The notes under the pieces: generated by a model
Database searches by the model: none
What the model was told of the DNA's origin: nothing
The model's input: the letters and a program-made list of their open reading frames with translations, nothing else
Translations under genes and position numbers: made by a program
Shown: one piece after another, positions 1-11,002 of the stretch
How the letters are laid out: each line of letters starts with the position of its first letter
How positions within the stretch are numbered: position 1 is the first letter of the stretch
Assembly: GCA_950295325.1 (NCBI GenBank)
Contig: OX485807.1
Location: forward strand, 27,001,666-27,065,665
DNA from: Polytrichum commune
Taxonomy: Eukaryota > Streptophyta > Polytrichopsida > Polytrichales > Polytrichaceae
Reading direction: 5' to 3'
DNA: 64,000 nt

Positions 1-559
1 GGTTCACATGTTGTACACTATATATATTGACGTGCATGTTGATAGGAGTGGTCTCCATGACCAGTCATGTAGCAACAAGTGTTATGCATGCCACCTTCTT
101 TGGTGGGCAACCTACAGTTGCATTATAATTTACACAGTTGATGATGAATAGTGTGGGAAATTCAATTGGTCATGGGCTCTCAAGTGCCCCTAAACATAAA
201 AGACCATGACACTTCAAGATTTCACAAACCTTGATTTATTACAACTCATTATGCAACACTTCATTTCTTGGTTCATATCATTAGTGATTCCCTCCAAAAT
301 GACCCATTGTAGAAGATTCCATAGTACCTTTACCACTTCAACACTAATTAAACTATTGTTAGGAAAAACCTATTTTTTTGAAAATCATATTTTAATAAAT
401 CCCAAAATTTAATATGAGGAATTTGATTTTTTTTCCTTTTAATCCAAAATCTAAGAATCTAAAATAGAAAGTCTAATCATGTATTGCCTATGTATAGCCA
501 AAGTGGTAAGGAGACTATGGTACCTTGCTTTGCCTCTTCTTGGTCTTGCAACCCTCATC
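1..559. other. Intergenic, no gene recognised
   Basis: AT-rich sequence with only short chance reading frames. The first ~170 bases contain TIR-like words (ACACTATA and AGTGTG) that may belong to a decayed MITE running off the left edge. I see no coding or RNA gene. Confidence 0.5.
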
Positions 560-562
560 TAA

Positions 563-1128
563 GGGCCACTTCACACATGAGCCAAGAGCCGTGACCTTGT
601 AATGGTGAGGACCCTTGACTCTCATCCAAAGGTTGTACCATGGGTGTTGGGAGAGTCGTTTTATGTAGTCTCGGGCCCTCAAGCATAGTGTGAAGTGAGA
701 ATGGACCATGTTGTGGGATCATTGCATATTTTGTTGGCGGAAAAAGAGGAGAGGATTTGGTTTAATATAATATGTCACAAACTCTATCAATTTGAGAGAA
801 TTATTTGGTGTTGTTTGTTTGTCCTAGAATCTATCATGAAATTTGCCCTGCAATTTGTCTTGTTGGAAAAAATATTAAAAAAATCACATTCTCCTGGAAT
901 TTGCATGAGGCCCACCTCTTGGAGGCCAAGAAATGGACCTGACAAAAATTCCGGGAGACCATGAAATCTTATCCATAGTCCGCCATGTAGACTTTTCATC
1001 CATGAAGTCTTCTTTAGGCCTTCACCTTTGTGTGTGAAGTGAACTTGAACGGTCTCCGCCCTTTCGACCAATGAGAGCTCTTAGATTGCAATGGTCACGG
1101 GCCTTCAGTCTTGTGTGTGAAGTGGCCC
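563..1128. mobile_element. MITE, GGGCC-type (family D), complete copy
   Basis: Both ends carry an inverted repeat: GGGCCACTTCACACA on the left and TGTGTGAAGTGGCCC on the right. TAA flanks the element at 560-562 and again at 1129-1131. A 3-bp TAA duplication with a GGGCC terminus is what PIF/Harbinger (Tourist-like) elements show. The element is 566 bp with no transposase frame, so it is non-autonomous. It ends about 240 bp before the start codon of the SPC2 gene and so forms part of that gene's upstream region. Related copies lie at 28356-28867, 56277-56775 and 58114-58242. Confidence 0.82.
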
Positions 1129-1131
1129 TAA

Positions 1132-1370
1132 AGGCCTTCGGTTCAATTTACACCTCTTGACCAATAGGGTTGCTCCATTTGGACCCCAGCTAAAGCGCCC
1201 TTTAGTGTGTTCACTATCTCCCAAGTGGAGGAAACCTAAATCTGTGGAGACCTTGACTTGAAGGTTCGCTGCGAGCTTTCCAATACTAAGACGAGCTGGC
1301 AACGAGGCCACGAACTTGGAAGCAAGCGTCTAGGAGGAGGAGGAGGAGGAGGAGCTCGCAGTGAGCAGCG
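1132..1370 (+). promoter_or_regulatory. Probable promoter and 5' UTR of SPC2 gene
   Basis: The gap between the MITE and the ATG at 1371 is only about 240 bp, so core promoter and leader must lie here or inside the MITE. It turns GC-rich near its end and holds a (GGA)n microsatellite at about 1331-1353, typical of plant 5' leaders. No clear TATA box is visible. Confidence 0.4.
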
Positions 1371-4300
1371 ATGGCGGCACTCCCAGCGAAGGACGCAGCG
1401 ACCATCACTGCCAGTAACAACCAGAAGAAAGGCGTCAACCTCCAAGACCCCTACTGTCTGAAGCGCGTGCTGGATGATGCCACTTCCGAGGTTCGTGACC
1501 CGATTCTCCTTCTCTACGTGATTTTACAGTATTTGTAACCCCGTGCAAACCCTAAGGGAGACCAGGGGCACATAAATTGGCTATCGAAATCCAACGCAGA
1601 GTTGGCATATCTACATTGAGATTATCCCTCTCGGGTCTCCTGTCCTGTTGCGACTGATTGCCGCATTGTCTTCACAATTCAGGCTCTTAGGGTAAGATGA
1701 TCAGTAAGATCAATAGCACTTTCGGAGGACAGCGACATTGGTGTAGTGCAGAACGATAGGTAAGTTTTGAGGTGTTCTGTTGACGGCAAGCGAACTTAGA
1801 TTTTAATTGCTGGTCTATGTTCGTGAGCTTACGTGAGCTCAACGAGCTTGCGACACCACCGACATCTTCAATTGCAACGTGTCGTGTTTATAATAGAGTC
1901 TATGCTCTCGGGTATCTGTCCTGTTGTGATTGATTGCCACGTTGTTTTCACAATTCAGACCATTAGGGTAAGATGATCGCTAATATCAATAGCACTTCGG
2001 AATACAGTGAGATTGGTGTAGTGCAGAATGGTACGTAAGTTCTGACGTGTTCTGTTTCTGGCAATTGAACTTGGATTTTCATTGCTAGTCCGTGTTCCTT
2101 AGCTTTCACGAGCTCAACATGCTTGCGAAATCACCTACATCTCAAATTGTAGAGTGTCGTATGTATAATAGAGTCTGGGCTCTCGGGTATCTGTCATGTT
2201 GCGATTGATTTGTGGGGCGCGGATTTGTGGTTGTTGTCGCAGTGCATCATACTATGCCAGGTTTTCTTTTCGTTAGCAGCATATTTTTTTTTTTCATTGA
2301 CTACCAATGTGCAACTCCCAGTCTTATGCGTTTGCCAGTCTCTATCCCTCAGCGTATATGACCTCAAGGAGCTCGCAAAAATTATCACATCTGAATTTGA
2401 TATTGCATTACGCCATGATTTTGTGCATCTGTTATAAGGTTTCAGATGGCATCTTCCTATCTCCTCTCTTGTCATATTTTGGGCTTATTAGGTCTGTCTT
2501 AAAAGTGTGCTGCATGCGCCAGTGACTTGGAATATATAATTGAACCCTATCCAGTATTCTTGTCTGCAGAGTATGGTTGTCAAGTTTTCTTGTGATGGCT
2601 AGCATTTGTCATTGATATTGTGTCCAAGGCTATGTTCATAGTGCTGAAATTTATGGATGGAATTGGCATTGGTCATGACATATAATTCATGAATTCTATT
2701 GCATGTGCAGGTAATACTGGGAAGGGGATACGTTGAGAATGTAAGCTTAAGCAATCTGAAGATGGTCATTGGCGTCATCACTTGTGCCATAGCCTTGGCT
2801 GCTCAATTTTACCCCAAGAAGTTTCCTGAGAACAAGAACTTCCTCATTGGCTGCATCATCTTATATCCTCCTCATGCAAGTACTATTTACTTGATTTGAA
2901 AAGTGTTTATAAGTATAAAAATGCTTCACACGGGATAGTTTGTGTCAAGTAATTTTGTCAAAGTGCACTTATTCTTTGTGGGATGCAGCACATTGCAGAT
3001 AGTTTTTAGGGGTTTCAACTTTATGGTGTCATAATCTGGCAACTTTAACCCGATTGAGAATGGAGATTTTCACTTTCAGTGACTCTTTACTGCTTAACAA
3101 CCAATTATATCGGGGTTTTCTGGGTTTTCATGCATCATGAGTGAAGTGTCACTACAGAATTGCAGGGTTTAGTTCGATATGCATCTCTGTAGGTACGTAT
3201 TGTTTCAAGACAAGAATGCCCTTGACTATGGCAAGTATGTGATATTCAATATCCTTTTGCAGTATATTATTCTCACAAGAGAGAAGCAACATATACTTTT
3301 CACTCATCCCTTCCCAGTAAGTACTCTTTCTTGTACTGATCATTTGATGGGCTATTGGGGGATGTTCTCATGGTGATCAATTTTTTCATGTAATAAACAG
3401 CGTTCTATTTGTAAGGTCTCTGTAGAATGTGGTGCTACAGAGATCGATTAATTTCACTAATTACTGAACTGTCAGCTTCATTGGTAAGTCTTTCCTTGAA
3501 GGACGTCTCATACTTTCAGACACATGTATGCACATTGAATCAAGCAGTCAGCTCAACTTGAACTCTGTCATTTGTCTTATATCTTCCCAAGTACAATTGC
3601 CTTATTGCACTCTCTTCTCATCACTTTTAATTTAGCAATCTTAATTATCTAGACCTAAGATGCAGCTGGATTTGGCAGGGGTCTTTTAGCAGTACAGGGT
3701 TGGCAATCACCTCAAAACTGCCACGGCATTCTGACATGTATACTTTGCGGATAGCAAGCGCTGATCCACTCTCTAAAGCTGCTCACCCCCCTGTTGAACT
3801 TACAAAGAGTGTGACCAAGTGGTAAGTCATTTTCTAAATTTGTATTTCAGTCAACATGTATACATCCTCAACAAGAGCTAGTTTTGACACTGAAGATGAC
3901 ATTGATATTCATCATCTGTATCACGATCTGCTCCTTCACGTCATTGCTCTGCTAGTAAATAGGTAAAAAAGGAAGAACAAGATGGGAGTAGATTGATGCT
4001 GAATGGCTCTGCTTTTTATTAAAAGCATTGCTTTTAGGTTCACACGATCTTTGCCTAGTGACTTGTAGCTTGTGACCCAAAGAACAGCACAAGTGGAACA
4101 GAACACAGAACATCCTCGGGAGTTGCATTCATATGTGAGGATTTTTTCTTGACAGCTAATATCCTGGAAGTCTGTTAGTGTTGCTAGTTGAGCAAGAAGT
4201 ATCCTCTGGTCTGAGTAAGCTATGGTTCAAGTACACAAATTATTGCAAATCTTTCACCTAATGCTAGGATATGCCACTCATATATAGAGTTCACTTTATT

Positions 4301-4518
4301 AAAAAACTCTGAATTCTCCATGATAGGCTCTTGAGTTGTTATCCTACTTCTCACTTTCAGATGTGTTGGTTTTGCATGTACATAATTGAGACACTAATGA
4401 CATGGTCGTGTCTTTTCACAGGTTTACAAAAGATGGTGTGTTGGCAGAGGGCATCTTCTGGGATGATGTTGAGAACCTACTAGATGACTATGAAAGTGAG
4501 CCACGCAAGTCCAAGTGA
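1371..4518 (+). CDS. SPCS2: Signal peptidase complex subunit 2 (SPC25/SPCS2), 5 exons
   Basis: Accessory subunit of the ER signal peptidase complex, which removes signal peptides from secreted proteins as they enter the ER. Proposed coding exons are 1371-1490, 2711-2862, 3235-3316, 3679-3821 and 4422-4518, giving 197 aa, close to the ~190 aa of plant homologues. Family blocks are visible: a first membrane segment (MVIGVITCAIALAAQFYP), a second (FLIGCIILY then VIFNILLQYIIL), and the soluble block with SKLPRHSDMYTL, ELTKSVTKWFTKDG and a basic C-terminus. The ATG follows a GGA-repeat leader and begins MAALPAKDAATIT. Introns 1, 3 and 4 have GT-AG ends. Intron 2 (2863-3234) does not: it starts ATATCCTC and must end at AA or AG to keep the conserved reading frame (see its own entry). 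Identification rests on recognised family sequence and is firm; exon edges are inferred. Confidence 0.9.
1630..2200 (+). repeat. Tandem duplication (~276 bp, 2+ copies) in SPC2 intron 1
   Basis: The word CTCGGG followed by TCCTGTCCTGTTGCGACTGA recurs at about 1630, 1907 and 2182, a period of ~276 bp. The first two units align along their length, for example 'TTAGGGTAAGATGATC' and 'ATTGGTGTAGTGCAGAA' in both. The third is only a start. The units lie wholly in the intron and share no coding frame. Confidence 0.85.
2863..3234 (+). other. Candidate U12-type intron with non-canonical ends (SPC2 intron 2)
   Basis: The conserved protein requires the joint ...IIL-YVIFNILLQ. No GT donor exists at that place. 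The sequence starting at 2863 is ATATCCTCC, very close to the minor-spliceosome donor consensus ATATCCTT. A branch-site-like CCCTTGAC sits at 3219-3226, about 10 nt before the acceptor, the usual U12 spacing. The intron would end AA at 3234, or AG at 3235 if one nucleotide is shifted. Both choices give the same leucine codon. Confidence 0.6.
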
Positions 4519-6424
4519 AGATGTTTTCACAAGACTAACCATCTTTTAGCTTCATGTGTTATGCATTGTGGCATCTTGTATACTCCACTTGCCCTTACTT
4601 CTTACTCCTGATTTGTTCTCTTATAGGAGAAAACCTATTGGCAACATTTCTTTGAAGTCTATATGATTTGTTGCAGGAATAGAGACTCTCGATCATCTTG
4701 ATTAACAGTTGGAAGTAAGATGGGTAGGACAAGGTTATCCCTTATGAGCTGAACCCGACTGAGTCTTGGAAAGTTCTCATTTGTGCTGTCACCCTGAATT
4801 GCTGCTCTTCCCATGATGTACTGCACAAAGTTATTGATGCATTTGGGTCTGGCAATCAACTCCACTCTCTATTCTATTGAGTGTGAGTTAGTAGAATTTT
4901 TTGCAAAAATCATGATGTGTCAGCAAGTGCATCACAACTCACCATTGAGAAATTGTGTATTGTGGATCAGATAGAATTGTAAATCTGGGGTAGGTAAATT
5001 TGTCGTCTGTTTCCTGCACAAGAGAGGTTTTCTTCTGGGGGTTTTTGAAGCCTTCACCAGGTTCCATGATTTGTCAAGTCAAAATGTGCCCCTTGTCCAT
5101 ACTTGCTGGGAAATGAAAAAGGTCAGTGGTTGCTGGCAATATCCAGCACTTTGTTGTCGAGAGTGGGCACAAAAGTACACAGCAGATGCACGTGTCTGAT
5201 CACAACAGCAAAGATTGTGTTGTTGGCTTTTGTGATGATACATAAGCTTACCATCCTTTGCCACTCGATTGGAAGCGTTGGAAGTTCTTCATTTCAATGA
5301 AAATACTCATCTCTTTGCAAAAGATGCCAAGAAGGCTTAAGCCGCAATAATAGGGACTGTGAACCTTGCCCAATAAATGCTTACTTGGTTTGTGTACAGA
5401 ACACTCTTCAATAAAGATGATGCTTACAGAAGAAATGGAGAACCTCATTTATGCAGGGTGATTTGAACACAGGATATTGTATAGTGGCAAAAAATTAATC
5501 ATATCTAGTCATCCCTGGAACATCTTAGAAAGTTCATCAGGTTCTCAAAGGACAGGTCCTAGTGGTTTAAGTGGATGATGTTCCTTCGAAGGAGGTGGTT
5601 GTCTTCAGTGGGAATTGCTCAGGGAGTTATTGTTTTACCCTCGAATGTTTGATCTAACAGTGAAGAGGATTTTTATGGTATTCCTATTCCTTGTATTGAT
5701 GGGGTTGTAGCCAAACTTGAGACAATAACAACATCAGCTGCACGAAAGTTGGAAAAGACATAGTCTGAAACCTTCACGAATAGCACGATTGATTGATTTA
5801 TTGGTGATTTGGTTGCTGCTCAAGAATTGTTGCTCATGAAGGATGGATTTCCAGAATTGGTGCTTCATACTTGTCATGTGCATTGGCATCCCCTGGTGCC
5901 AAATAGGTCTTCATTCATGCAACAAGTGCTGAGAAGTGTTTCTTTCTTTCTTTTTATTATTATTGATGATGATGAATGTTTAGTTGGTTCTGCTCACGAA
6001 AGGTGGTTGTAGACAAATATTTTGCAATTGACGGTCCCCAATAAGGCTTTAGATCCTGCTTCTTGGAAATTTGATGAAGCCTTTTTCTGGATTTCAATCG
6101 AGTGTGGAAGATGATAATAGATTTTCCATGCCAAATTAACTAGATTGATTAGGCGAAGTTAGTTGGAAATTATTAGTTAGCTTGACCACTATCAGAACCA
6201 ACGGGTGATGTCTACAACTTCCAAGTTGTAATTGACCATCCAAAGTATGCTATTCTCATTGGGGAGAGATAATGCACATCAATACATGGGTCCACTCAAT
6301 GAAATGAAATTGATATTAAACGTTTGGAAATCCAAAAGGCTTATGGGAATAAAAGTACATCAAAATGATGTCAAAAGGCCAATTCCCTTCATTAATGGAG
6401 TGCAATGTATTCACTAAGAAAAGG
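4519..6424. other. 3' flank of SPC2 gene and gene-free sequence
   Basis: The first few hundred bases are presumably 3' UTR. After that I see only short interrupted frames. Some stretches near 5580-6010 look weakly protein-like but are broken by stops, and I cannot assign a family. Confidence 0.4.
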
Positions 6425-6426
6425 TA

Positions 6427-6798
6427 CACTAAATACGAAATTCAGTGTCATATGGTATTTAACATCACTACGGTAACTTTTGGGATGACACTTCTTATGA
6501 ATGAGTGAACAAATATTGTTATGGATCATTGATGAGTTCGTCCATTGGCCAAAACCCTACCTTCTCTTGTCAACAACTTGTAATGACATATTATCTTGGA
6601 TGATTGAAATTTGGATGAAAAATCACTTGGTAAGTGACAATAATCACAACACTGTAAATCTATAATCCCCCAAAATATCTACAAGGAATGACAAATAATG
6701 TTGAGTTAACATTTAGTGTTGATGACACTACACCATTGTTTACGATTATTGTTGACCAAGACAATTAGAATTGGCGACACTAATAGTCATATTTAGTG
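6427..6798. mobile_element. MITE, CACTAAATA-type family A, copy 1
   Basis: 372 bp between TA dinucleotides, with ends CACTAAATAC and TATTTAGTG. It aligns along its length with copies at 30659-31016 and 47983-48345; shared blocks include GGATGA..TTCATCCATTGGCCAAAACC, 'AACTTGT..GATGA' and ATAATCCCCCAAA. No coding capacity. Confidence 0.85.
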
Positions 6799-6996
6799 TA
6801 GATATCAACTTGATGGTCCACTTGGAAGAAAGACTTGAGACTGCCTCGTAATACATTTTGAATAGGACAAGAAAAGGTGATATTTCTAACAGAGTTGTGG
6901 AGGGGACACTTTAGCACAACGTGTGCCTCGTTTTCAACTACACTGTTACAGCAAAAAGTGGCATAGTATGTTTATCTCTAGGGATTGGGATAGGAA

Positions 6997-7424
6997 GGGT
7001 GAGTTTCCATGTAGGTTGCTCGCCCACTAGATTCTAGTGTGAATAAGGACAAACCTACCCAAATGTAGAGGGAATCTAGTGGGATAGGGCTTGTAATGTG
7101 CCAACTAGCTACTGCCATCTTCTCAAATCCAAACCCACCTACTAATTAACCTCCTCCTCCCGCTTACCAAGGATGGAGTTCTAGACCAACATTGGTTCTC
7201 TTGAGTCTTCAATGGGTCTTGATCCTTTGATGACTATCACTTGTAGGTTAAAGATTTTTTAGTGGGCACATGGAAGTTTAGGGGCTCGTGTCCACAACCC
7301 TCCACATTCTAGTGGACCACTAGAATGTGGTTGGATGGCGGCTTGTGCTTAACTACATGTGAACACCTCTGACCCACTATTACCTGGAATCAAGTGGGCA
7401 AGTGGCCTATATGGAAACTCACCC
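6997..7424. mobile_element. Foldback element, GGGTGAGTTTCC ends
   Basis: Ends are inverted copies (GGGTGAGTTTCCATGTAGG and CCTATATGGAAACTCACCC), followed on each side by an inverted 'CCCACTAGATTC'/'GAATCAAGTGGG' segment. The centre has a near-perfect palindrome, CCACATTCTAGTGG next to CCACTAGAATGTGG, at about 7302-7331. Flanks GAA and TAA may be a decayed 3-bp duplication. No coding frame. Confidence 0.65.
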
Positions 7425-7909
7425 TAAGCCATCCAATCAATTTCAATGACAAGTCTAAGATTTGAGGTGCGGTAAGCAAGAACGATTTTGCATTGGGATG
7501 GTGTCAATGGTTGCTTCAAGTACGGTTCACATTCTTATTTGGAATTGCGTAGGAAGGATACCTTTATTGTGAATATAGATTGTACTATGTGAGATTGTGT
7601 GCCTTTACCCCCTTGGCCTATGGATTACCAGTTGGAATGGCCAATACCAATGCCAATTCCTCGTTGGAACCAACAATCCAAGGGTGCTTAGTTTTGATCA
7701 AGAAGAGTTATGCAAATCAATGACTGGTTGAGTCCACCTAATGGTCATTATCTAGGGCATAATAGTCAAATGGGTTAGATGTATTGTAACTAAAGACTAA
7801 AACACCATAATCCTTAACGTGGCAATAATGAATGAATTTGATTTCAAAGACTCAAGAAGCCAAAAAGCTTATGGAATTTAAGTACGTCAAGATGGAGTCC
7901 AATAAGCTA

Positions 7910-8125
7910 CACTAAATATTGTATTTAGTGTTACTTATTGTTTGGAGTTACACAATGCTATATATTTTTGCTATTGATGTGATACTTTACCATGTAAAGA
8001 TGTTAATGTTCTATAATGTCCAAACAACCAATTTGACTTGTGTTGCAAAAGTGAGATATACAATATGTAGTTATAGCATTGCAACCGTTCCAAAGAGTAA
8101 GTGACAATAAATACAATATTTAATG
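7910..8125. mobile_element. MITE, CACTAAATA-type family B (~215 bp), copy 1
   Basis: 216 bp flanked by TA, beginning CACTAAATATTGTATTTAGTG and ending ATACAATATTTAATG. It aligns with copies at 23070-23270, 25396-25600 and 25649-25865, sharing 'TTCTATAATGTCCAAACAACC' in the middle. It is nearly palindromic, so transcripts could fold on themselves. Confidence 0.85.
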
Positions 8126-8391
8126 TAATTCCCTAAAGTAATGGAGATGTAGTGGCCTCCATGAGATAGCAACTAATATCTACTTGATAGTTTCATCGGA
8201 AGAAAGAACATATTGCTTAGTACTACATTCTAGAACTAATATGAAGCTTATCTCTAATGGAGTTAGAAGGGCCCTCCAACACAAAGTACACCTCATTTTC
8301 AATTGCACTTCCAATGGTCATTAGCTACCAAGTAAGTAATAGTCAATATGGTTATATTCAATGTAGTTACCAATTGCATATAGTCATTATA

Positions 8392-8735
8392 CACTAGAAA
8401 TTATATTTTATGTCAACGTGGTAATTATTATGATGACCCTTCTTCTAAAAATGTTTACAAATACTGCCATCCCAACTTAAATTTCTGCATCCTAGCATTT
8501 TGATGATGCAACATTGTCATGTATAAATCAAACGTGGATGGAAAATCACTTAGTAAGTCACTAAAATAGCAACATTGTAAATCTATAATGGCCAAACTTT
8601 TTTTACAAGGAATGACAAATATATGGTAGGTTTACATGTAGTCACTACACATTGCGTTGGTGACACTACACAAGTGTTTCACAATTAGTATTGAGCAAGA
8701 CGATGATCATAACATTATTTAGATTCATAATAGTG
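8392..8735. mobile_element. MITE family A, decayed copy
   Basis: Internal blocks match family A ('GGATGGAAAATCACTTAGTAAGT', GTAAATCTATAAT, ACAAGGAATGACAAAT), but the ends are eroded (ACACTAGAAA and ATAGTG). It is older than the copies at 6427 and 47983. Confidence 0.65.
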
Positions 8736-9460
8736 TTATGTGGGACTGATGGTATTCCACAGAATATTCCCACGTTATGACACTAAATACAATTTTAAAA
8801 ATTATATTAGAATATTACACCTAAAATGTGGCAGTGGTACTAAGGAGGTGATAATCCCAAGAACAATTACGGAGAATATTCCGTCCTGAAGGCGCGCCAA
8901 AGTATATAAAAACATTAAACTAAAATTAGGTCACGATTTTACGAGAGTCACAGTCTTTGCACAAGAGCTTCGAGGTAAGCTCCTTGAATCTAGAAGAGTC
9001 TACCGCGTTCCTCTAATTTCCAAGCCTCACCATCCAGGCAGGTAGGCAGGCAAGAGGCTTTTGTGACTTGGTGTCAAAGCTTGTTGACAATTCCTGAATC
9101 CACTTAAGTTAATGATGTCTGGAGCGCCGAGATTGGGGCCGACGAGATCCGGCCTCCTCCAAGACGACACATGTAACTCGCAGCTTGCACTGTCCAACAT
9201 GTGTGATTCACCTCCTTGAAAGACTCATCAAGCATTGCTGGATCGAACTTCGTAGGTTGAACAGCGCCAAAAGCTACATACTTATTACTTACTCACTGCT
9301 CACTTATTACATACATATTAGCTACATACAGACTCTTTCAAGTTCGCAGTGGCACATGCCACCACACTCTAAGTTATTACTCACTTACTTACTCGTCCAT
9401 CAATACTGTCAAGGCCTCATCAATGGATTTGGAAGCTGTTGCCGACGGTAGTAGTAGTAG

Positions 9461-10492
9461 TAGTCTACCTAGCCTTGTGTGGCGAAAGATATTTTGAATA
9501 TGTGCAGCCTCTCCGTTCGACCGACTCTTCACTCAAGTCGGATGGATGAATGAAATGTTTCTCCAAAGTTCTTGCATAAGGCGGGCAGGAGATCGTTCGT
9601 TGGCGGCAACTTGAAGGCCTCCTCTCTTTAATTGCTCAATAATACAGGTTAGGAAATGGCAATTTTCTCGTCAGGGAAGAGTATGGAGGGAAGAAGATGT
9701 TTATGTAACGTTTTAGATTGAAGCATTTCTTGTTGTAGGAATCCATCCGGTGGCAAGTTTTTGCTCTTTAAATTTTTCAATATGGCTTTCAAAGAGGCGA
9801 TTCTCGTGAGGCAAGAGTGTGGAAGGGGAGAGTCTTCTGCGTAAGGTTAGATTGAAGTATTTCTTGTTGCAAGAATTTATCCGGTGCCAGGTTTCCGGTT
9901 TTAAATTGTTGCAACATAGGCTTGGAAGAGGTGGTTCTCGTGAGGGAAAGAGTTGTAGAGGGAAGAGGTTTTTGTTGTAAGCCTAGATTGAAGCATTTCT
10001 TGTTGTGAGAATCTGTTTGGTGCCAGGTTTTTACTCTTTAATTATTGTTTCGATATAGCTTCGGGAAAAGCGATTCTTATGAGGGAAGAGTGTGGAGGGA
10101 AGATTTGTTTCTGTAAGGTTAGATTGAAGCATTTCTTGTTGCAAGAATCCTTCTGGTGTCAGGTTTCCGCTCTTTAATTGTTTCAATACAGCTTTGGAAG
10201 AGGAGATTCTCGTGGGGGAAGAGTGTGGACGGACGAGGTGTTTGTGTGAGGCTAGATTGAAGCGTTTCTTGTTGCAAGAATCGTTGGAGGATTTTTACAC
10301 CAATTGCGTCGGGAATGGTGTGAATTTGCGTGAGCGTGTAGACGAGGGGTTTTCATTCCGAGACTGGAGGCTGCGAGGTTCTGTTCCTTTGCGCTATGCG
10401 AGTAGCGAGGGTTTTAAAGCACGATTGGTGTTTAGCAGTTTATGAGATTGTGGCAACTCTGCTTTCAAGTGTACGTAAGTGCGCCAAAAGCT
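9461..10492 (+). repeat. Segmental duplication, unit 1 (contains a 135-bp array)
   Basis: This block starts GTCTACCTAG..GCGAAAGATA and ends TTTCAAGTGTACGTAAGTGC. The same order of segments recurs at 10556-11002, including 'ACACCAATTGCGT', 'GTGTAGACGAGGGG' and 'GCACGATTGGTGTTTAG'. Unit 1 is longer because a ~135-bp internal segment is repeated about five times. A short (TAG)n run at 9448-9464 sits at its left edge. Confidence 0.8.
9640..10290 (+). repeat. Tandem array, ~135-bp unit, about 5 copies
   Basis: The phrase AGATTGAAGCATTTCTTGTT starts at 9715, 9849, 9985, 10121 and 10254, i.e. every 133-136 bp. Each unit also carries 'CTCTTTAATTGTT', 'TTGGAAGAGG' and 'GGGAAGAGTGTGGA'. A single related unit occurs in the second duplicated block at about 10767. 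Confidence 0.88.
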
Positions 10493-10555
10493 ACTGGCAC
10501 ACAACACACGCTACTCGTTGAATCATTGTCCTCAGCAATGTAATTTGGAAGGTGC

Positions 10556-11002
10556 CGGTCTACCTAGTGAGACGAAAGATAGTTTTGAATGTGTAGCCAC
10601 TCCGAGTGACTCACGTTGGAAAGTGTTTGTCAAAAATTCTTTCAGCAAGCGGCAGTAGATCCTCGACGGTAAGGTTTTGCTCTTTAACTGTTAAATGATA
10701 CAGGTTTGGAAGAGGAGAATCTCGTGAAGGACGAGGTGTGGAGGGAAAGGATATATGCGTAAGGCCAGATTGAAGCATTTTACTGTAAGAATCCGTCGAG
10801 GAGATTGGATGTTACACCAATTGCGTTGGAAATGGTGTGAGAGGGAGTGAGAGTGTAGACGAGGGGCTTTGATTGATTGCGAATCTGAATTGTCTGAGGC
10901 TCTGTTCTTTGGCCTCGCGACGAGCAGCAAGAGATTTGCACGATTGGTGTTTAGTAGTTTATCATGCGCTCGTCACAATTCTGCTGTGAAGTGTAAGTGC
11001 AT
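10556..11002 (+). repeat. Segmental duplication, unit 2
   Basis: Collinear with 9461-10492 but with a single copy of the 135-bp unit. Shared landmarks are GTCTACCTAG, AATGATACAGGTTTGGAAG, 'ACACCAATTGCGTTGG' and GCACGATTGGTGTTTAGTAG. Confidence 0.8.

Noticed and set aside
5580-6010. Possible decayed coding sequence downstream of SPC2
   Set aside because: Short protein-like pieces with stops and no recognisable family; not enough to call a pseudogene.
6427-6798. CACTA-superfamily (En/Spm) assignment for families A and B because the ends read CACTA
   Set aside because: The empty-site comparison in the array at 47680-49450 shows a 2-bp TA duplication, not the 3-bp duplication of CACTA elements.
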